A DNA stretch of 21,024 nucleotides from a virus. Positions 5,713 to 11,119 of this stretch are shown piece after piece. Both the position numbers and the translations under genes were made by a program. Each line of letters opens with the position of its first letter. The first letter of the stretch is position 1. The stretch covers positions 1 to 21,024 of the IMG/VR virus record IMGVR_UViG_3300030101_002774, one strand, 5' to 3'. Under the pieces are notes generated by a model. That model made no database searches and was not told the DNA's origin. It was given only the letters and a program-made list of their open reading frames with translations.

Positions 5713-5740
5713 TAGGGGGTAAATTTAGGTTTATCCCCTA
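5713..5740 (+). repeat. Inverted repeat covering the start of the VRR-NUC gene
   Basis: TAGGGGGTAAA, six bases (TTTAGG), then TTTATCCCCTA: 11-base arms with one G-T pair. The last base of the repeat is the A of the ATG at 5740. In plus-strand mRNA the likely AGG ribosome-binding site would sit in the loop and the start codon at the stem base. It lies between two divergent genes, so it could be an operator, a translation-control hairpin or both. Confidence 0.6.
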
Positions 5741-6102
5741 TGATTAAAGAATCACATATACAAATAGCTTGTAACGATTTACTTAATCAAATGGCTAATG
5801 TTTACTGCTTTCGTCATTTTCATGTGCCTAATGAGGGTAAAAGGTCTATGTTTCTGCATAATCATATGAAACGCATGGGTTTGAAGTCTGGTTGTCCAGA
5901 TTTAATTATTGAATACCCCAAAGGGCGTATTATGTATGTTGAACTGAAAACTAAAACTGGCAGGTTAACACCAACACAAAAACTATGGGCTGTTCAATCC
6001 TCAGTATATGAAACCCCTCACTATATTGTAAAAGGTAATATTGATGAATGTCTAAATGAATTAAAAGATATTATTGAAAAGAATGTTCCTAAAAGGTCTT
6101 AA
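5740..6102 (+). CDS. VRR-NUC domain nuclease
   Basis: A 120-residue single-domain nuclease of the VRR-NUC branch of the PD-(D/E)XK superfamily. The active site looks complete: E32 in HVPNEGKR, D54 in KSGCPDL, E68 and K70 in YVELKTK, and Q80 in LTPTQK. Stand-alone phage VRR-NUC proteins of this size are structure-selective or nicking nucleases thought to act in replication or recombination. It is the only plus-strand gene in the window, divergent from the early block and convergent with the late block. Start ATG 5740 overlaps an inverted repeat. The nearest ribosome-binding candidate, AGG at 5727-5729, lies ten bases upstream and is weak. Confidence 0.9.
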   Translation: MIKESHIQIACNDLLNQMANVYCFRHFHVPNEGKRSMFLHNHMKRMGLKSGCPDLIIEYPKGRIMYVELKTKTGRLTPTQKLWAVQSSVYETPHYIVKGNIDECLNELKDIIEKNVPKRS

Positions 6103-6117
6103 TTTTCTAAGGTATGT

Positions 6118-6255
6118 TTAGACCTTTTTAAGTCTTAACACCCTCTGAGGGGCTTTAAATGAGGTTTTTTTACGCCTTTTTGCCCCTCTTTTACGCTTTG
6201 CAGACATTTTATCCATTAAAACGCTTAATGTGGTCGTTGTAGTGAAACCACTCAT
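6118..6255 (-). CDS. Very small lysine/arginine-rich protein (45 residues)
   Basis: A 45-residue frame starting with ATGA overlap on the stop of the preceding gene (6252-6255), so it is set up for coupled translation. Residues 1-15 are Thr-rich (SGFTTTTTLSVL) and the rest is very basic (MSAKRKRGAKRRKKTSFK, then RVLRLKKV). It continues the series of tiny basic genes at 6252-6630. Translation might instead begin at an internal ATG, giving about 29 residues. It lies across the region that would hold the terminator of the convergent nuclease gene, which weakens the call. Confidence 0.45.
   Translation of the reverse strand: MSGFTTTTTLSVLMDKMSAKRKRGAKRRKKTSFKAPQRVLRLKKV
6147..6192 (+). terminator. 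Candidate terminator after the VRR-NUC gene
   Basis: GAGGGGC (6147-6153) is mirrored exactly by GCCCCTC (6182-6188), followed by TTTT. The long loop also contains AGG/CCT arms and T-runs. This would end plus-strand transcription from the nuclease gene. A second inverted repeat (TGTTTAGAC-N8-GTCTTAACA, 6115-6140, one mismatch) lies just before it and may help stop leftward late transcription. The long loop makes this a moderate call. Confidence 0.4.
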
Positions 6256-6434
6256 TTACCAACTTTTCTCATTGCCCTAACATGTGCTTGACGAAATGTA
6301 CGCCCTTTTTTTAAATCTTTTGCCATCTCTTGCATATGTTTCAAAGTATGGTGTCTGGCGTGTCGGTTCATTGTCTTTTTTTGTCTTGAGGTTAAGTCTT
6401 TAGTAAACCTTTTAATAGAAGCAACTTTAACCAT
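6252..6434 (-). CDS. Small basic phage protein (60 residues)
   Basis: A 60-residue very basic protein, rich in Lys, Arg and His (VKVASIKRFTKDLTSRQKKT, then RHARHHTLKHMQEMAKDLKKG), ending in RAMRKVGK. I recall similar short proteins near the lysis genes of marine phages, but no function is established. Candidate roles are DNA binding in the particle or host interference. ATG 6434 shares its first base with the stop of the upstream 31-residue gene, and its stop overlaps the next gene's start (ATGA). Confidence 0.7.
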   Translation of the reverse strand: MVKVASIKRFTKDLTSRQKKTMNRHARHHTLKHMQEMAKDLKKGRTFRQAHVRAMRKVGK

Positions 6435-6529
6435 TATTTCTTTCTCATCTTCATTTTATTTTTTTTCTTTTTCTTCTTTTTCTTATTCATAGGCTTTGAA
6501 CTTGCTCTACTTCCATAATGATAAGGCAT
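6434..6529 (-). CDS. Very small lysine-rich protein (31 residues)
   Basis: A 31-residue frame starting MPYHYGSRASSKPMN, followed by a run of nearly continuous lysines ending MRKK. Start and stop each share one base with the neighbouring frames (TAATG on both sides), the same coupling as its neighbours. The MPYHYG start is a pattern I recall in short proteins of marine phages. It is probably translated; lysine homopolymers suggest nucleic-acid or membrane-surface binding, but function is unknown. Confidence 0.6.
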   Translation of the reverse strand: MPYHYGSRASSKPMNKKKKKKKKNKMKMRKK

Positions 6530-6630
6530 TATTTTTTCCCTTTCTTTTTCTTGTTACCTTTCTTCTGACTTTTTAAAATTGCCATTTGTAAGCCTTTAGG
6601 TAACTTCTTTTGTTTTTTTGTGAGTTTCAT
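6529..6630 (-). CDS. Very small lysine-rich protein (33 residues)
   Basis: A 33-residue frame: MKLTKKQKKLPKGLQMAILK, then SQKK and more lysines. The LPKGLQMAILK core is the most conserved-looking part and resembles a recurrent tiny protein of marine phages that I recall only by sequence style. An AGAGG ribosome-binding site lies six bases before ATG 6630. The stop overlaps the next start (TAATG). Function unknown. Confidence 0.65.
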   Translation of the reverse strand: MKLTKKQKKLPKGLQMAILKSQKKGNKKKKGKK

Positions 6631-6639
6631 TTTTACCTC

Positions 6640-6753
6640 TTAATGTAAAACTGTTGAATGTATTACTATAAGGATAACACAAAATATTAAAATCTGAACC
6701 CATGTTTTTAATTCTTCAAAAGTTTCCCAAATTTTTAAAAAAAAGTCTTTCAT
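6640..6753 (-). CDS. Very small single-pass membrane protein (37 residues)
   Basis: A 37-residue frame: KDFFLKIWETFEELKTW, then a hydrophobic helix (VQILIFCVILIVIHSTVLH) that would span the membrane with the N-terminus probably cytoplasmic. The start overlaps the holin stop in ATGA, so it is likely made together with the holin. A second holin-like or antiholin role is possible from position and topology but unproven. Confidence 0.6.
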   Translation of the reverse strand: MKDFFLKIWETFEELKTWVQILIFCVILIVIHSTVLH

Positions 6754-7139
6754 TTGCTAACTCCCTTTTTTGTATCTACTTTCTTAACCTTTTCAAATGA
6801 CCTCATGCCACCTATTCCAAGCATACCTAATAAAAGTGGCATCATAACCGACATATCAGCTTGTGGTATGATTACACCAAATCCTGCACAAATTGGACTT
6901 ACAAGAAAATTTATAGCCATTCCTAAAACAGCTACATATCCTGCTAAAGGTCGCCAAGAACTTTGAAACCAGTTCCCCCTTGATTCAGCTTCATTAACCT
7001 TTATTTGAGCCAAAGCTAATTGTTGAGCGTGTTTTTCAGCCATTGTGGATATTTCGTGGGCTAGTTTATTTTTAGTGTCTTTGTCCTCTATAAACTTGCC
7101 TAATAGCTTTGACGCTACTGGTACTAAACTTGCTATCAT
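6750..7139 (-). CDS. Holin, GTA 3-TM type
   Basis: A 129-residue membrane protein of the GTA_holin_3TM kind. Residues 1-50 are amphipathic (LAHEISTMAEKHAQQLALAQ), then the typical NWFQSSWRPLAGYVAVLGMA segment, a hydrophobic region (NFLVSPICAGFGVII) and MPLLLGMLGIGGMRSFEKVK near the end, giving two to three membrane passes. Holins pierce the inner membrane at a set time and release the lysozyme. The start overlaps the stop of the lysozyme gene by four bases (ATGA). Order lysozyme then holin, on the minus strand. Confidence 0.85.
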   Translation of the reverse strand: MIASLVPVASKLLGKFIEDKDTKNKLAHEISTMAEKHAQQLALAQIKVNEAESRGNWFQSSWRPLAGYVAVLGMAINFLVSPICAGFGVIIPQADMSVMMPLLLGMLGIGGMRSFEKVKKVDTKKGVSK

Positions 7140-7576
7140 ATCTTTGCCATTCTTTCACATAATCTTTCGGCTCTGTTAGTTACTTGCCGATACCATTTGG
7201 AATTTTTCATCTCTAAACTTGCAGATTTGAAATCTCTATTATCAATATGTTTCTTCATCTTTAAAAATCTGCTTAAACGAGGGCGACCAAGATTAAACAT
7301 CATATTTGCAATAATCAATTGTGCTTCTTCTGGTAAAATATAAAAATCTTCATATAAATAAGTACACTCATCTATTGTAACATTTAAATCTTGTTCAAAT
7401 AGTTCATTTACTCTTTCATCATCAATTTTTGTACCAACTTCTAAACCAAACTCTGGGTCTGTTTTTTTTACTAAATGCCCCACGCCCAAAGTTGGCAAGC
7501 CTAAATGATCTAAATATATTTCGTTCTTGTAGCCCTCATCAGCTTTTATTTCTTCTTTTAGTCTTTCTATATCCAT
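7136..7576 (-). CDS. Endolysin, T4-type lysozyme (GH24)
   Basis: A 146-residue muramidase that cuts the beta-1,4 bond between N-acetylmuramic acid and N-acetylglucosamine. The catalytic triad of T4 lysozyme is visible: E14 (KADEGYKN), D23 (YLDHLG) and T29 (LPTLGVGH). Later LIIANMMFNLGRPRLSRF and SKWYRQVTNRAERL match the family. The length is close to the usual 150-165 residues. There is no signal peptide or SAR anchor, so it needs the holin next to it for release. ATG 7576 overlaps the upstream gene by 10 bases. Confidence 0.92.
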   Translation of the reverse strand: MDIERLKEEIKADEGYKNEIYLDHLGLPTLGVGHLVKKTDPEFGLEVGTKIDDERVNELFEQDLNVTIDECTYLYEDFYILPEEAQLIIANMMFNLGRPRLSRFLKMKKHIDNRDFKSASLEMKNSKWYRQVTNRAERLCERMAKI

Positions 7577-7761
7577 TGCACCCTCTGTAAAACAAAAGCT
7601 ATGAATTGTGTGGCAACCATAAAACCAATAGCCCAGAGAACATAGTTCAACTTCTTTACCTCTTTTTGCAAATGATAAATATGATTAGTTTCCAGATGTT
7701 CTATCTTATTGTAGAGATTAACTAAATGCTCTTTGCTTGTTTTTGGTTCTAGTTTTGCCAT
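7567..7761 (-). CDS. Small coiled-coil membrane protein near lysis genes
   Basis: A 64-residue protein: residues 8-38 are heptad-patterned (LVNLYNKIEHLETNHIYHLQ) and residues 40-58 are a membrane helix (VLWAIGFMVATQFIAFVL). This topology (cytoplasmic coiled coil, then membrane) is common in small phage proteins beside lysozymes. It might modulate the holin, but it lacks a periplasmic domain and lipobox, so it is not a normal spanin. AAGG lies about six bases before ATG 7761. It overlaps the lysozyme start by 10 bases. Confidence 0.65.
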   Translation of the reverse strand: MAKLEPKTSKEHLVNLYNKIEHLETNHIYHLQKEVKKLNYVLWAIGFMVATQFIAFVLQRVQWI

Positions 7762-7792
7762 TTTTCAACCTTATATTTTTTTACTTAAAATT

Positions 7793-7993
7793 TCAATATA
7801 ATCTAGTATTCTCTGGTACAGATTTGAGTTTACAAATGCAACTCATTTCTCTTTCTTGTTCACCCATTCTTTGTACTTGACCATTTAATCTATCACGAAA
7901 ATAGGTACAATTGTTAATGTTGGCAAACTTTAAATCACCCTCAAATGCCAAAGGATTAGATAAATAGCATATCAAAATAAAGCAGGGCTTCAT
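7793..7993 (-). CDS. Small secreted cysteine-containing protein
   Basis: A 66-residue protein starting with a short hydrophobic signal-like segment (MKPCFILICYLSNPLAFEGD). Cysteines follow near residue 29 (NINNCTYFRDRL) and in the pair CIC near residue 53, ending KSVPENTRLY. I recall proteins with the same CTYFRDRLNGQ pattern in other marine phages. It is probably exported and disulfide-bonded. Close to the lysis genes, but no role is known. The start overlaps the stop of a 16-residue frame (7990-8040). Confidence 0.65.
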   Translation of the reverse strand: MKPCFILICYLSNPLAFEGDLKFANINNCTYFRDRLNGQVQRMGEQEREMSCICKLKSVPENTRLY

Positions 7994-8040
7994 GCTAAGC
8001 CATTGATTTTATTGACTATTTTCCCAGGGTACGTCCTCAT
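7990..8040 (-). CDS. Possible 16-residue coupled peptide
   Basis: A 16-residue frame (MRTYPGKIVNKINGLA) that starts in an ATGA overlap with the stop of the upstream gene and ends in an ATGA overlap with the start of the next. This links two otherwise separated genes by back-to-back coupling. It may be a true micropeptide or just a ribosome path to the next start. Too short for family comparison. Confidence 0.3.
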   Translation of the reverse strand: MRTYPGKIVNKINGLA

Positions 8041-8237
8041 TTCAAAACCTCATTTAAGCCAAAAACCTCTAACATCATAAAGGTAAAGAATAATAATAAA
8101 ACTCCACCAAATATAAGTTTGCCAGAAAAGTTTGTAGAACCTAATCTTATAGCAACAAACTCGTTTCCAAGTATTCTTAGTATTAATTCAAAACTATTTT
8201 CGCCTACTTTAACATCTAATGTTTTTTTATCCGACAT
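8037..8237 (-). CDS. Small single-pass membrane protein
   Basis: A 66-residue protein. Residues 1-38 look beta-like and soluble (LDVKVGENSFELILRIL) and residues 40-60 are a hydrophobic membrane helix (LIFGGVLLLFFTFMMLEVFG). The start ATG 8237 has AGGGGG upstream at a good distance. It lies between the tail-associated membrane protein and the lysis genes. A virion or lysis-associated membrane role is possible; no family recognised. Confidence 0.6.
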   Translation of the reverse strand: MSDKKTLDVKVGENSFELILRILGNEFVAIRLGSTNFSGKLIFGGVLLLFFTFMMLEVFGLNEVLK

Positions 8238-8292
8238 AAAAGCCCCCTAAAAAACTAAGTGTCCATATTATAATCGTAATTCTTATAAACAT
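8227..8292 (-). CDS. Possible 21-residue hydrophobic peptide
   Basis: A 21-residue frame (MFIRITIIIWTLSFLGGFYV, then G) filling the gap between two genes and overlapping the next by 11 bases. Almost entirely hydrophobic, it would be a minimal membrane peptide. It starts two bases after the upstream stop with no clear ribosome-binding site. Real translation is uncertain. Confidence 0.3.
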   Translation of the reverse strand: MFIRITIIIWTLSFLGGFYVG

Positions 8293-8293
8293 A

Positions 8294-8776
8294 CTAGCCC
8301 TTATTTGCTTTCCATATAAAAAATAATAAAACAAAAAATCCAACTATAGTTATTACCAAGCCTATTATAGCAATAATATTAATTATCTTGTCCATTTGCT
8401 CCTGCTTGCGATGGACTAACTCTGCTCGTTTTTTTCTTATGGAAATTTCGGTTTTAATAAAGTCTTCCCACCCTGCTTGCCCATATGACATCATTATCAT
8501 ATTTTTTAGGTCTTGTCGGTGTTTTTGCATCTTCTTTTTAGCTATAAGGCTGTCTAAAGCGACCTTTTCTATATTCTGACTGTTAAACATAGATTGCCAA
8601 AAAGTAGGGTTCTTGGCTCTTTTTTCCATATGCTCAATATCGCTACTATTTTGCATAAAAGTAGAAACTTGAGATGACATTTCAGATATATCTTTGCCTA
8701 GTGCAATGCCTTGTTTAAGGTAATCAACGCACTTAGTTGCACCTGCTAATAATAATCCTATGCTTGCAGGGTCTAT
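8294..8776 (-). CDS. Membrane-anchored tail-region protein with apparent AUA start
   Basis: The first ATG in frame (8680) gives 128 residues, but the frame is open for another 32 codons upstream. Those encode a family-typical start (DPASIGLLLAGA, then KQGIALGKDISEM). GGGAG (8783-8787) lies six bases before an ATA at 8774-8776, and no ATG, GTG, TTG or CTG exists in that stretch. I therefore propose an AUA start giving 160 residues. The middle is helical and basic and the C-terminus (residues 133-156) is a membrane helix. Marine phages have similar proteins with an N-terminal DPxT/S segment and a C-terminal membrane anchor; the function is unknown. If AUA is wrong, the shorter form from 8680 stands. 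Confidence 0.6.
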   Translation of the reverse strand: MDPASIGLLLAGATKCVDYLKQGIALGKDISEMSSQVSTFMQNSSDIEHMEKRAKNPTFWQSMFNSQNIEKVALDSLIAKKKMQKHRQDLKNMIMMSYGQAGWEDFIKTEISIRKKRAELVHRKQEQMDKIINIIAIIGLVITIVGFFVLLFFIWKANKG

Positions 8777-8782
8777 AACTCA

Positions 8783-8787
8783 CTCCC
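8783..8787 (-). promoter_or_regulatory. GGGAG ribosome-binding site before the AUA start
   Basis: GGGAG follows the stop of the upstream gene and stands six bases before ATA 8776, ideal Shine-Dalgarno spacing. It is 102 bases away from the first ATG (8680), so it would be useless for that start. This is the main evidence for non-standard initiation. Confidence 0.55.
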
Positions 8788-8994
8788 TTAGTCTGTGGGT
8801 TTATCGGGAAACTTAAAATCTTTATCTCGAATACTAGAAAATGTTTTTGTAATATCTCGTAAGGCTTGTCTATATGTTTTCCAATCTGATGGTATTGTTG
8901 TGTTAGTTTCTTGAGCCTTTACTACTACCCAATCACTTTCTTTAAGTAATTCATTTCTTTTCTGTCTTAACATAATTAAATCTGCACTTGCCAT
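8788..8994 (-). CDS. Tail-fibre assembly chaperone-like protein, paralogue 2
   Basis: A 68-residue protein resembling short phage fibre-assembly chaperones: RNELLKESDWVVVKAQE, then a middle of YRQALRDITKTF and a C-terminus ending FKFPDKPTD. The 'SDW ... YR..LRDit ... FP.KP' order is typical of that group. It follows the 180-residue fibre protein directly and shares one base with its stop. It is closely related to the gene at 10844-11119, which also follows a fibre gene. It likely helps fold or trimerise the fibre protein next to it. Confidence 0.7.
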   Translation of the reverse strand: MASADLIMLRQKRNELLKESDWVVVKAQETNTTIPSDWKTYRQALRDITKTFSSIRDKDFKFPDKPTD

Positions 8995-9536
8995 TATCCT
9001 CGAATCTCCATCAATGTTAAATTAGATGTAGCAGTTTGACCCTCAATAGTATTATAGTTATAGCCACCTCTATTTAAATAGAATGTACCACTATTACCAC
9101 TTTTACTAGCATAACCTTTAATATTATAAGTTGTTTGAGAGGTAGTGCTTGGTGAATCTAAGAAATGAAAAGGTATACAATTTGAACCTGCATAAGTACT
9201 ACCATCACCTCTAGTACTTGAGTGCATTTCAGCATTACCACTTGAAAAACTGCTTTGTGTGGTATCTCCTTTACCTATTTCTGTTGAAGCTCTAAATATT
9301 TTTGTACCATAATGTTCTACTGTGCTACTCATTGTGGTAGATACTTGTAAAAAACCCATGATAAGTATTTTGCTATTTGTTGAAAATGGAGTAATATTTG
9401 CTGTTAAACAAACAACTTCATTTGTGCCAAATAAATGAGAAGCAGATTCAGTATGTGCTTTTGAATGATGAGTAACTGTCTGTAATACAGCACCAGTAGG
9501 TGCTTGTAGTGAAAAATTTATTTTTGTTAATGGCAT
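8994..9536 (-). CDS. Tail fibre tip protein (receptor-binding-like)
   Basis: A 180-residue beta-rich Ser/Thr/Asn-rich protein. The C-terminal part (FHFLDSPSTTSQTTYNIKGY, later LTLMEI) matches the tip domain also found at the end of the 9852-10841 protein, including a segment ITPFSTNSKILI and the RASTEIGKG strand. Proteins with this domain are thought to form the distal adhesive end of marine phage fibres. It has no obvious shaft, so it may attach to the longer fibre or tip. Encoded directly before its likely chaperone (8788-8994). Confidence 0.7.
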   Translation of the reverse strand: MPLTKINFSLQAPTGAVLQTVTHHSKAHTESASHLFGTNEVVCLTANITPFSTNSKILIMGFLQVSTTMSSTVEHYGTKIFRASTEIGKGDTTQSSFSSGNAEMHSSTRGDGSTYAGSNCIPFHFLDSPSTTSQTTYNIKGYASKSGNSGTFYLNRGGYNYNTIEGQTATSNLTLMEIRG

Positions 9537-9539
9537 AAT

Positions 9540-9842
9540 TTACCCACCTATCAATGCTGTAATTTCATCATCAGACAAACCTAAATCTTTTAATTTTTGT
9601 TTGCCTTTATCTTTATCACTCATATTTTTTTCTGCTGTTTCTAATTCCGTTTTCTTAGTTTTTATTTGTGACCAAGTAACACCAAACTTAGATTCATCAT
9701 CACTTAATATAGCTGAACCATTTGAATCTTCTCCAATAACTTTTCTAAAACTTTTTTTAAACTGTGATTCTGTTGTTGGTTCTCCAGTAAGTGTCCAATC
9801 TTTTATACCTAATTCAACTAATGTGTCTGCTATTTTTATCAT
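9540..9842 (-). CDS. Small tail-fibre-region protein
   Basis: A 100-residue protein with a conserved-looking N-terminal half (ELGIKDWTLTGEPTTESQFK, then KFGVTWSQIKTKKTELE) and a helical C-terminal half. The 'W.L.GEP..E..F...F' motif recurs in short proteins next to marine phage fibre genes; I recall the pattern but not a proven role. The last stretch (KQKLKDLGLSDDEITALIGG) looks like a short helical hairpin. It sits between two fibre genes, so a chaperone or adaptor role is plausible. Confidence 0.6.
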   Translation of the reverse strand: MIKIADTLVELGIKDWTLTGEPTTESQFKKSFRKVIGEDSNGSAILSDDESKFGVTWSQIKTKKTELETAEKNMSDKDKGKQKLKDLGLSDDEITALIGG

Positions 9843-9851
9843 ATAATTATC

Positions 9852-10841
9852 CTATGTTAATACACTTGAAGCTATTTCCATTATTGTGAATGTTGATGTT
9901 GTAGCATTAATTTGACTATAAACATAAGCACCACTTAATCTTTTATGTTTTAGTTGATAAGTTATAGAACTTGTTGTTGATGGGTTATCTAATAATATTG
10001 CTGTACAATTATTTGGAACATTTGCACCATTATAACCAAATCCATAAGTAGTCGCTCCTGCTAAGTCGGTTGAATCTCTAAATACAGTTACTGTTGAATT
10101 TCCACCACTTGAAGTATAAACAGGTACGCTAAACATAACTAAAATTTTATTTGAACTTGAAGATGGTGTAATTGATAAAGATGAAACTCCATTGTTTACA
10201 TATGAAGTGCTATCTGATGAACTTTCACTTGAACTACTTGTGCTTTTTACTTGCAATATTCCACCTGCACTACCAAAAGCTAATTGTCCTACAGCAGTTG
10301 TTCCAGAACCAGTAATACTATCAACTGTCAAGGCTGTACCTGCTGTTACATTACCAGTTGGAAACTTTAGTGTATAAGATTGACCTGCTGAATGTGCAGG
10401 TGATTCTAATTTTATACCATGACTATTATTGCTACAATTTAACTGTAACACTCCACCAGTTCCACTTGATGTTCCATCACCTTTAATAGATAACCCTGCA
10501 TTTGATGAACTTGAAACAAAGTTTGTCTTTGCGTTTGTTACTGTACTATCACTTGGTGTTCCAATATCTAAAACATTACCTAATACCATAATAAAATCTA
10601 TTGTATCTGCTGAAGATAATGTGCCACTAGAGGGCAAAAATGTTATTGTTGAACCAGAAACACTAAAAGCAGTATTTGGGGCTTGTATAACTCCATTTAA
10701 GCTTACAATCATATGATTTGCTGACTCTGGAGTAAATGCTACACCACCATTTAATAAATTATATGTATTTGTACTAGATGTTGATATTGCATCTAACTTA
10801 ACAAAGTTTCCTACTTGTGGTGATTTACCTATATATGCCAT
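9852..10841 (-). CDS. Tail fibre protein with C-terminal tip domain
   Basis: A 329-residue beta-rich protein. Residues 1-105 (AYIGKSPQVGNFVKLDAIST, then a GGVAFTPE stretch) form an attachment domain typical of marine phage fibres. Residues 105-195 contain short repeats of a shaft (GLSIKGDGTSSGTGGVLQL and similar). Residues 195-329 form a tip domain: LQVKSTSS, LSITPSSSSNKILVMF, LDNPSTTSSITYQLKH, FTIMEI. The tip is related to the 8994-9536 protein, so the two may share a receptor fold or exchange tips. Start ATG 10841, immediately after the chaperone-like gene. Confidence 0.75.
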   Translation of the reverse strand: MAYIGKSPQVGNFVKLDAISTSSTNTYNLLNGGVAFTPESANHMIVSLNGVIQAPNTAFSVSGSTITFLPSSGTLSSADTIDFIMVLGNVLDIGTPSDSTVTNAKTNFVSSSSNAGLSIKGDGTSSGTGGVLQLNCSNNSHGIKLESPAHSAGQSYTLKFPTGNVTAGTALTVDSITGSGTTAVGQLAFGSAGGILQVKSTSSSSESSSDSTSYVNNGVSSLSITPSSSSNKILVMFSVPVYTSSGGNSTVTVFRDSTDLAGATTYGFGYNGANVPNNCTAILLDNPSTTSSITYQLKHKRLSGAYVYSQINATTSTFTIMEIASSVLT

Positions 10842-10843
10842 AA

Positions 10844-11119
10844 TTAATCCGTTGGTTTGGTTGGAAATTTAAAATCTTTTTGTTCCATACTTTGAAATTT
10901 CTTAGTGATATCTCTAAGTTCTTGCCTATATGCTTTCATATTATCTGTCATAGTTACATCTGATAAAGCATAAAAATCTGTTTCAGCTAATAACCTATTT
11001 CTTTCTAATCGTAATATGTCTAATTTTTTAGGTGCTGTTACTGATTGTCTTGCTTTTATTTTATCTGCTTCTTCTTTTGGTAAATCTTTTAATCCTACAC
11101 CATGTATAAAAGTTTTCAT
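10844..11119 (-). CDS. Tail-fibre assembly chaperone-like protein, paralogue 1
   Basis: A 91-residue protein. Its last 60 residues (RLERNRLLAETDFYALSDVT, then YRQELRDITKKF and FKFPTKPTD) align with the 68-residue protein at 8788-8994, so the two are paralogues. This one has about 25 extra N-terminal residues with a basic helix (FIHGVGLKDLPKEEADKIKA). It follows the 227-residue fibre protein by one base and probably acts on it. The fibre-plus-chaperone pattern occurs twice, suggesting duplication of a module. Confidence 0.7.
   Translation of the reverse strand: MKTFIHGVGLKDLPKEEADKIKARQSVTAPKKLDILRLERNRLLAETDFYALSDVTMTDNMKAYRQELRDITKKFQSMEQKDFKFPTKPTD

Noticed and set aside
6421-6480. Poly-A/poly-T stretch as a simple repeat or sequencing artefact
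   Set aside because: It encodes the lysine run of the 31-residue frame, and start and stop overlaps on both sides keep the frame consistent.
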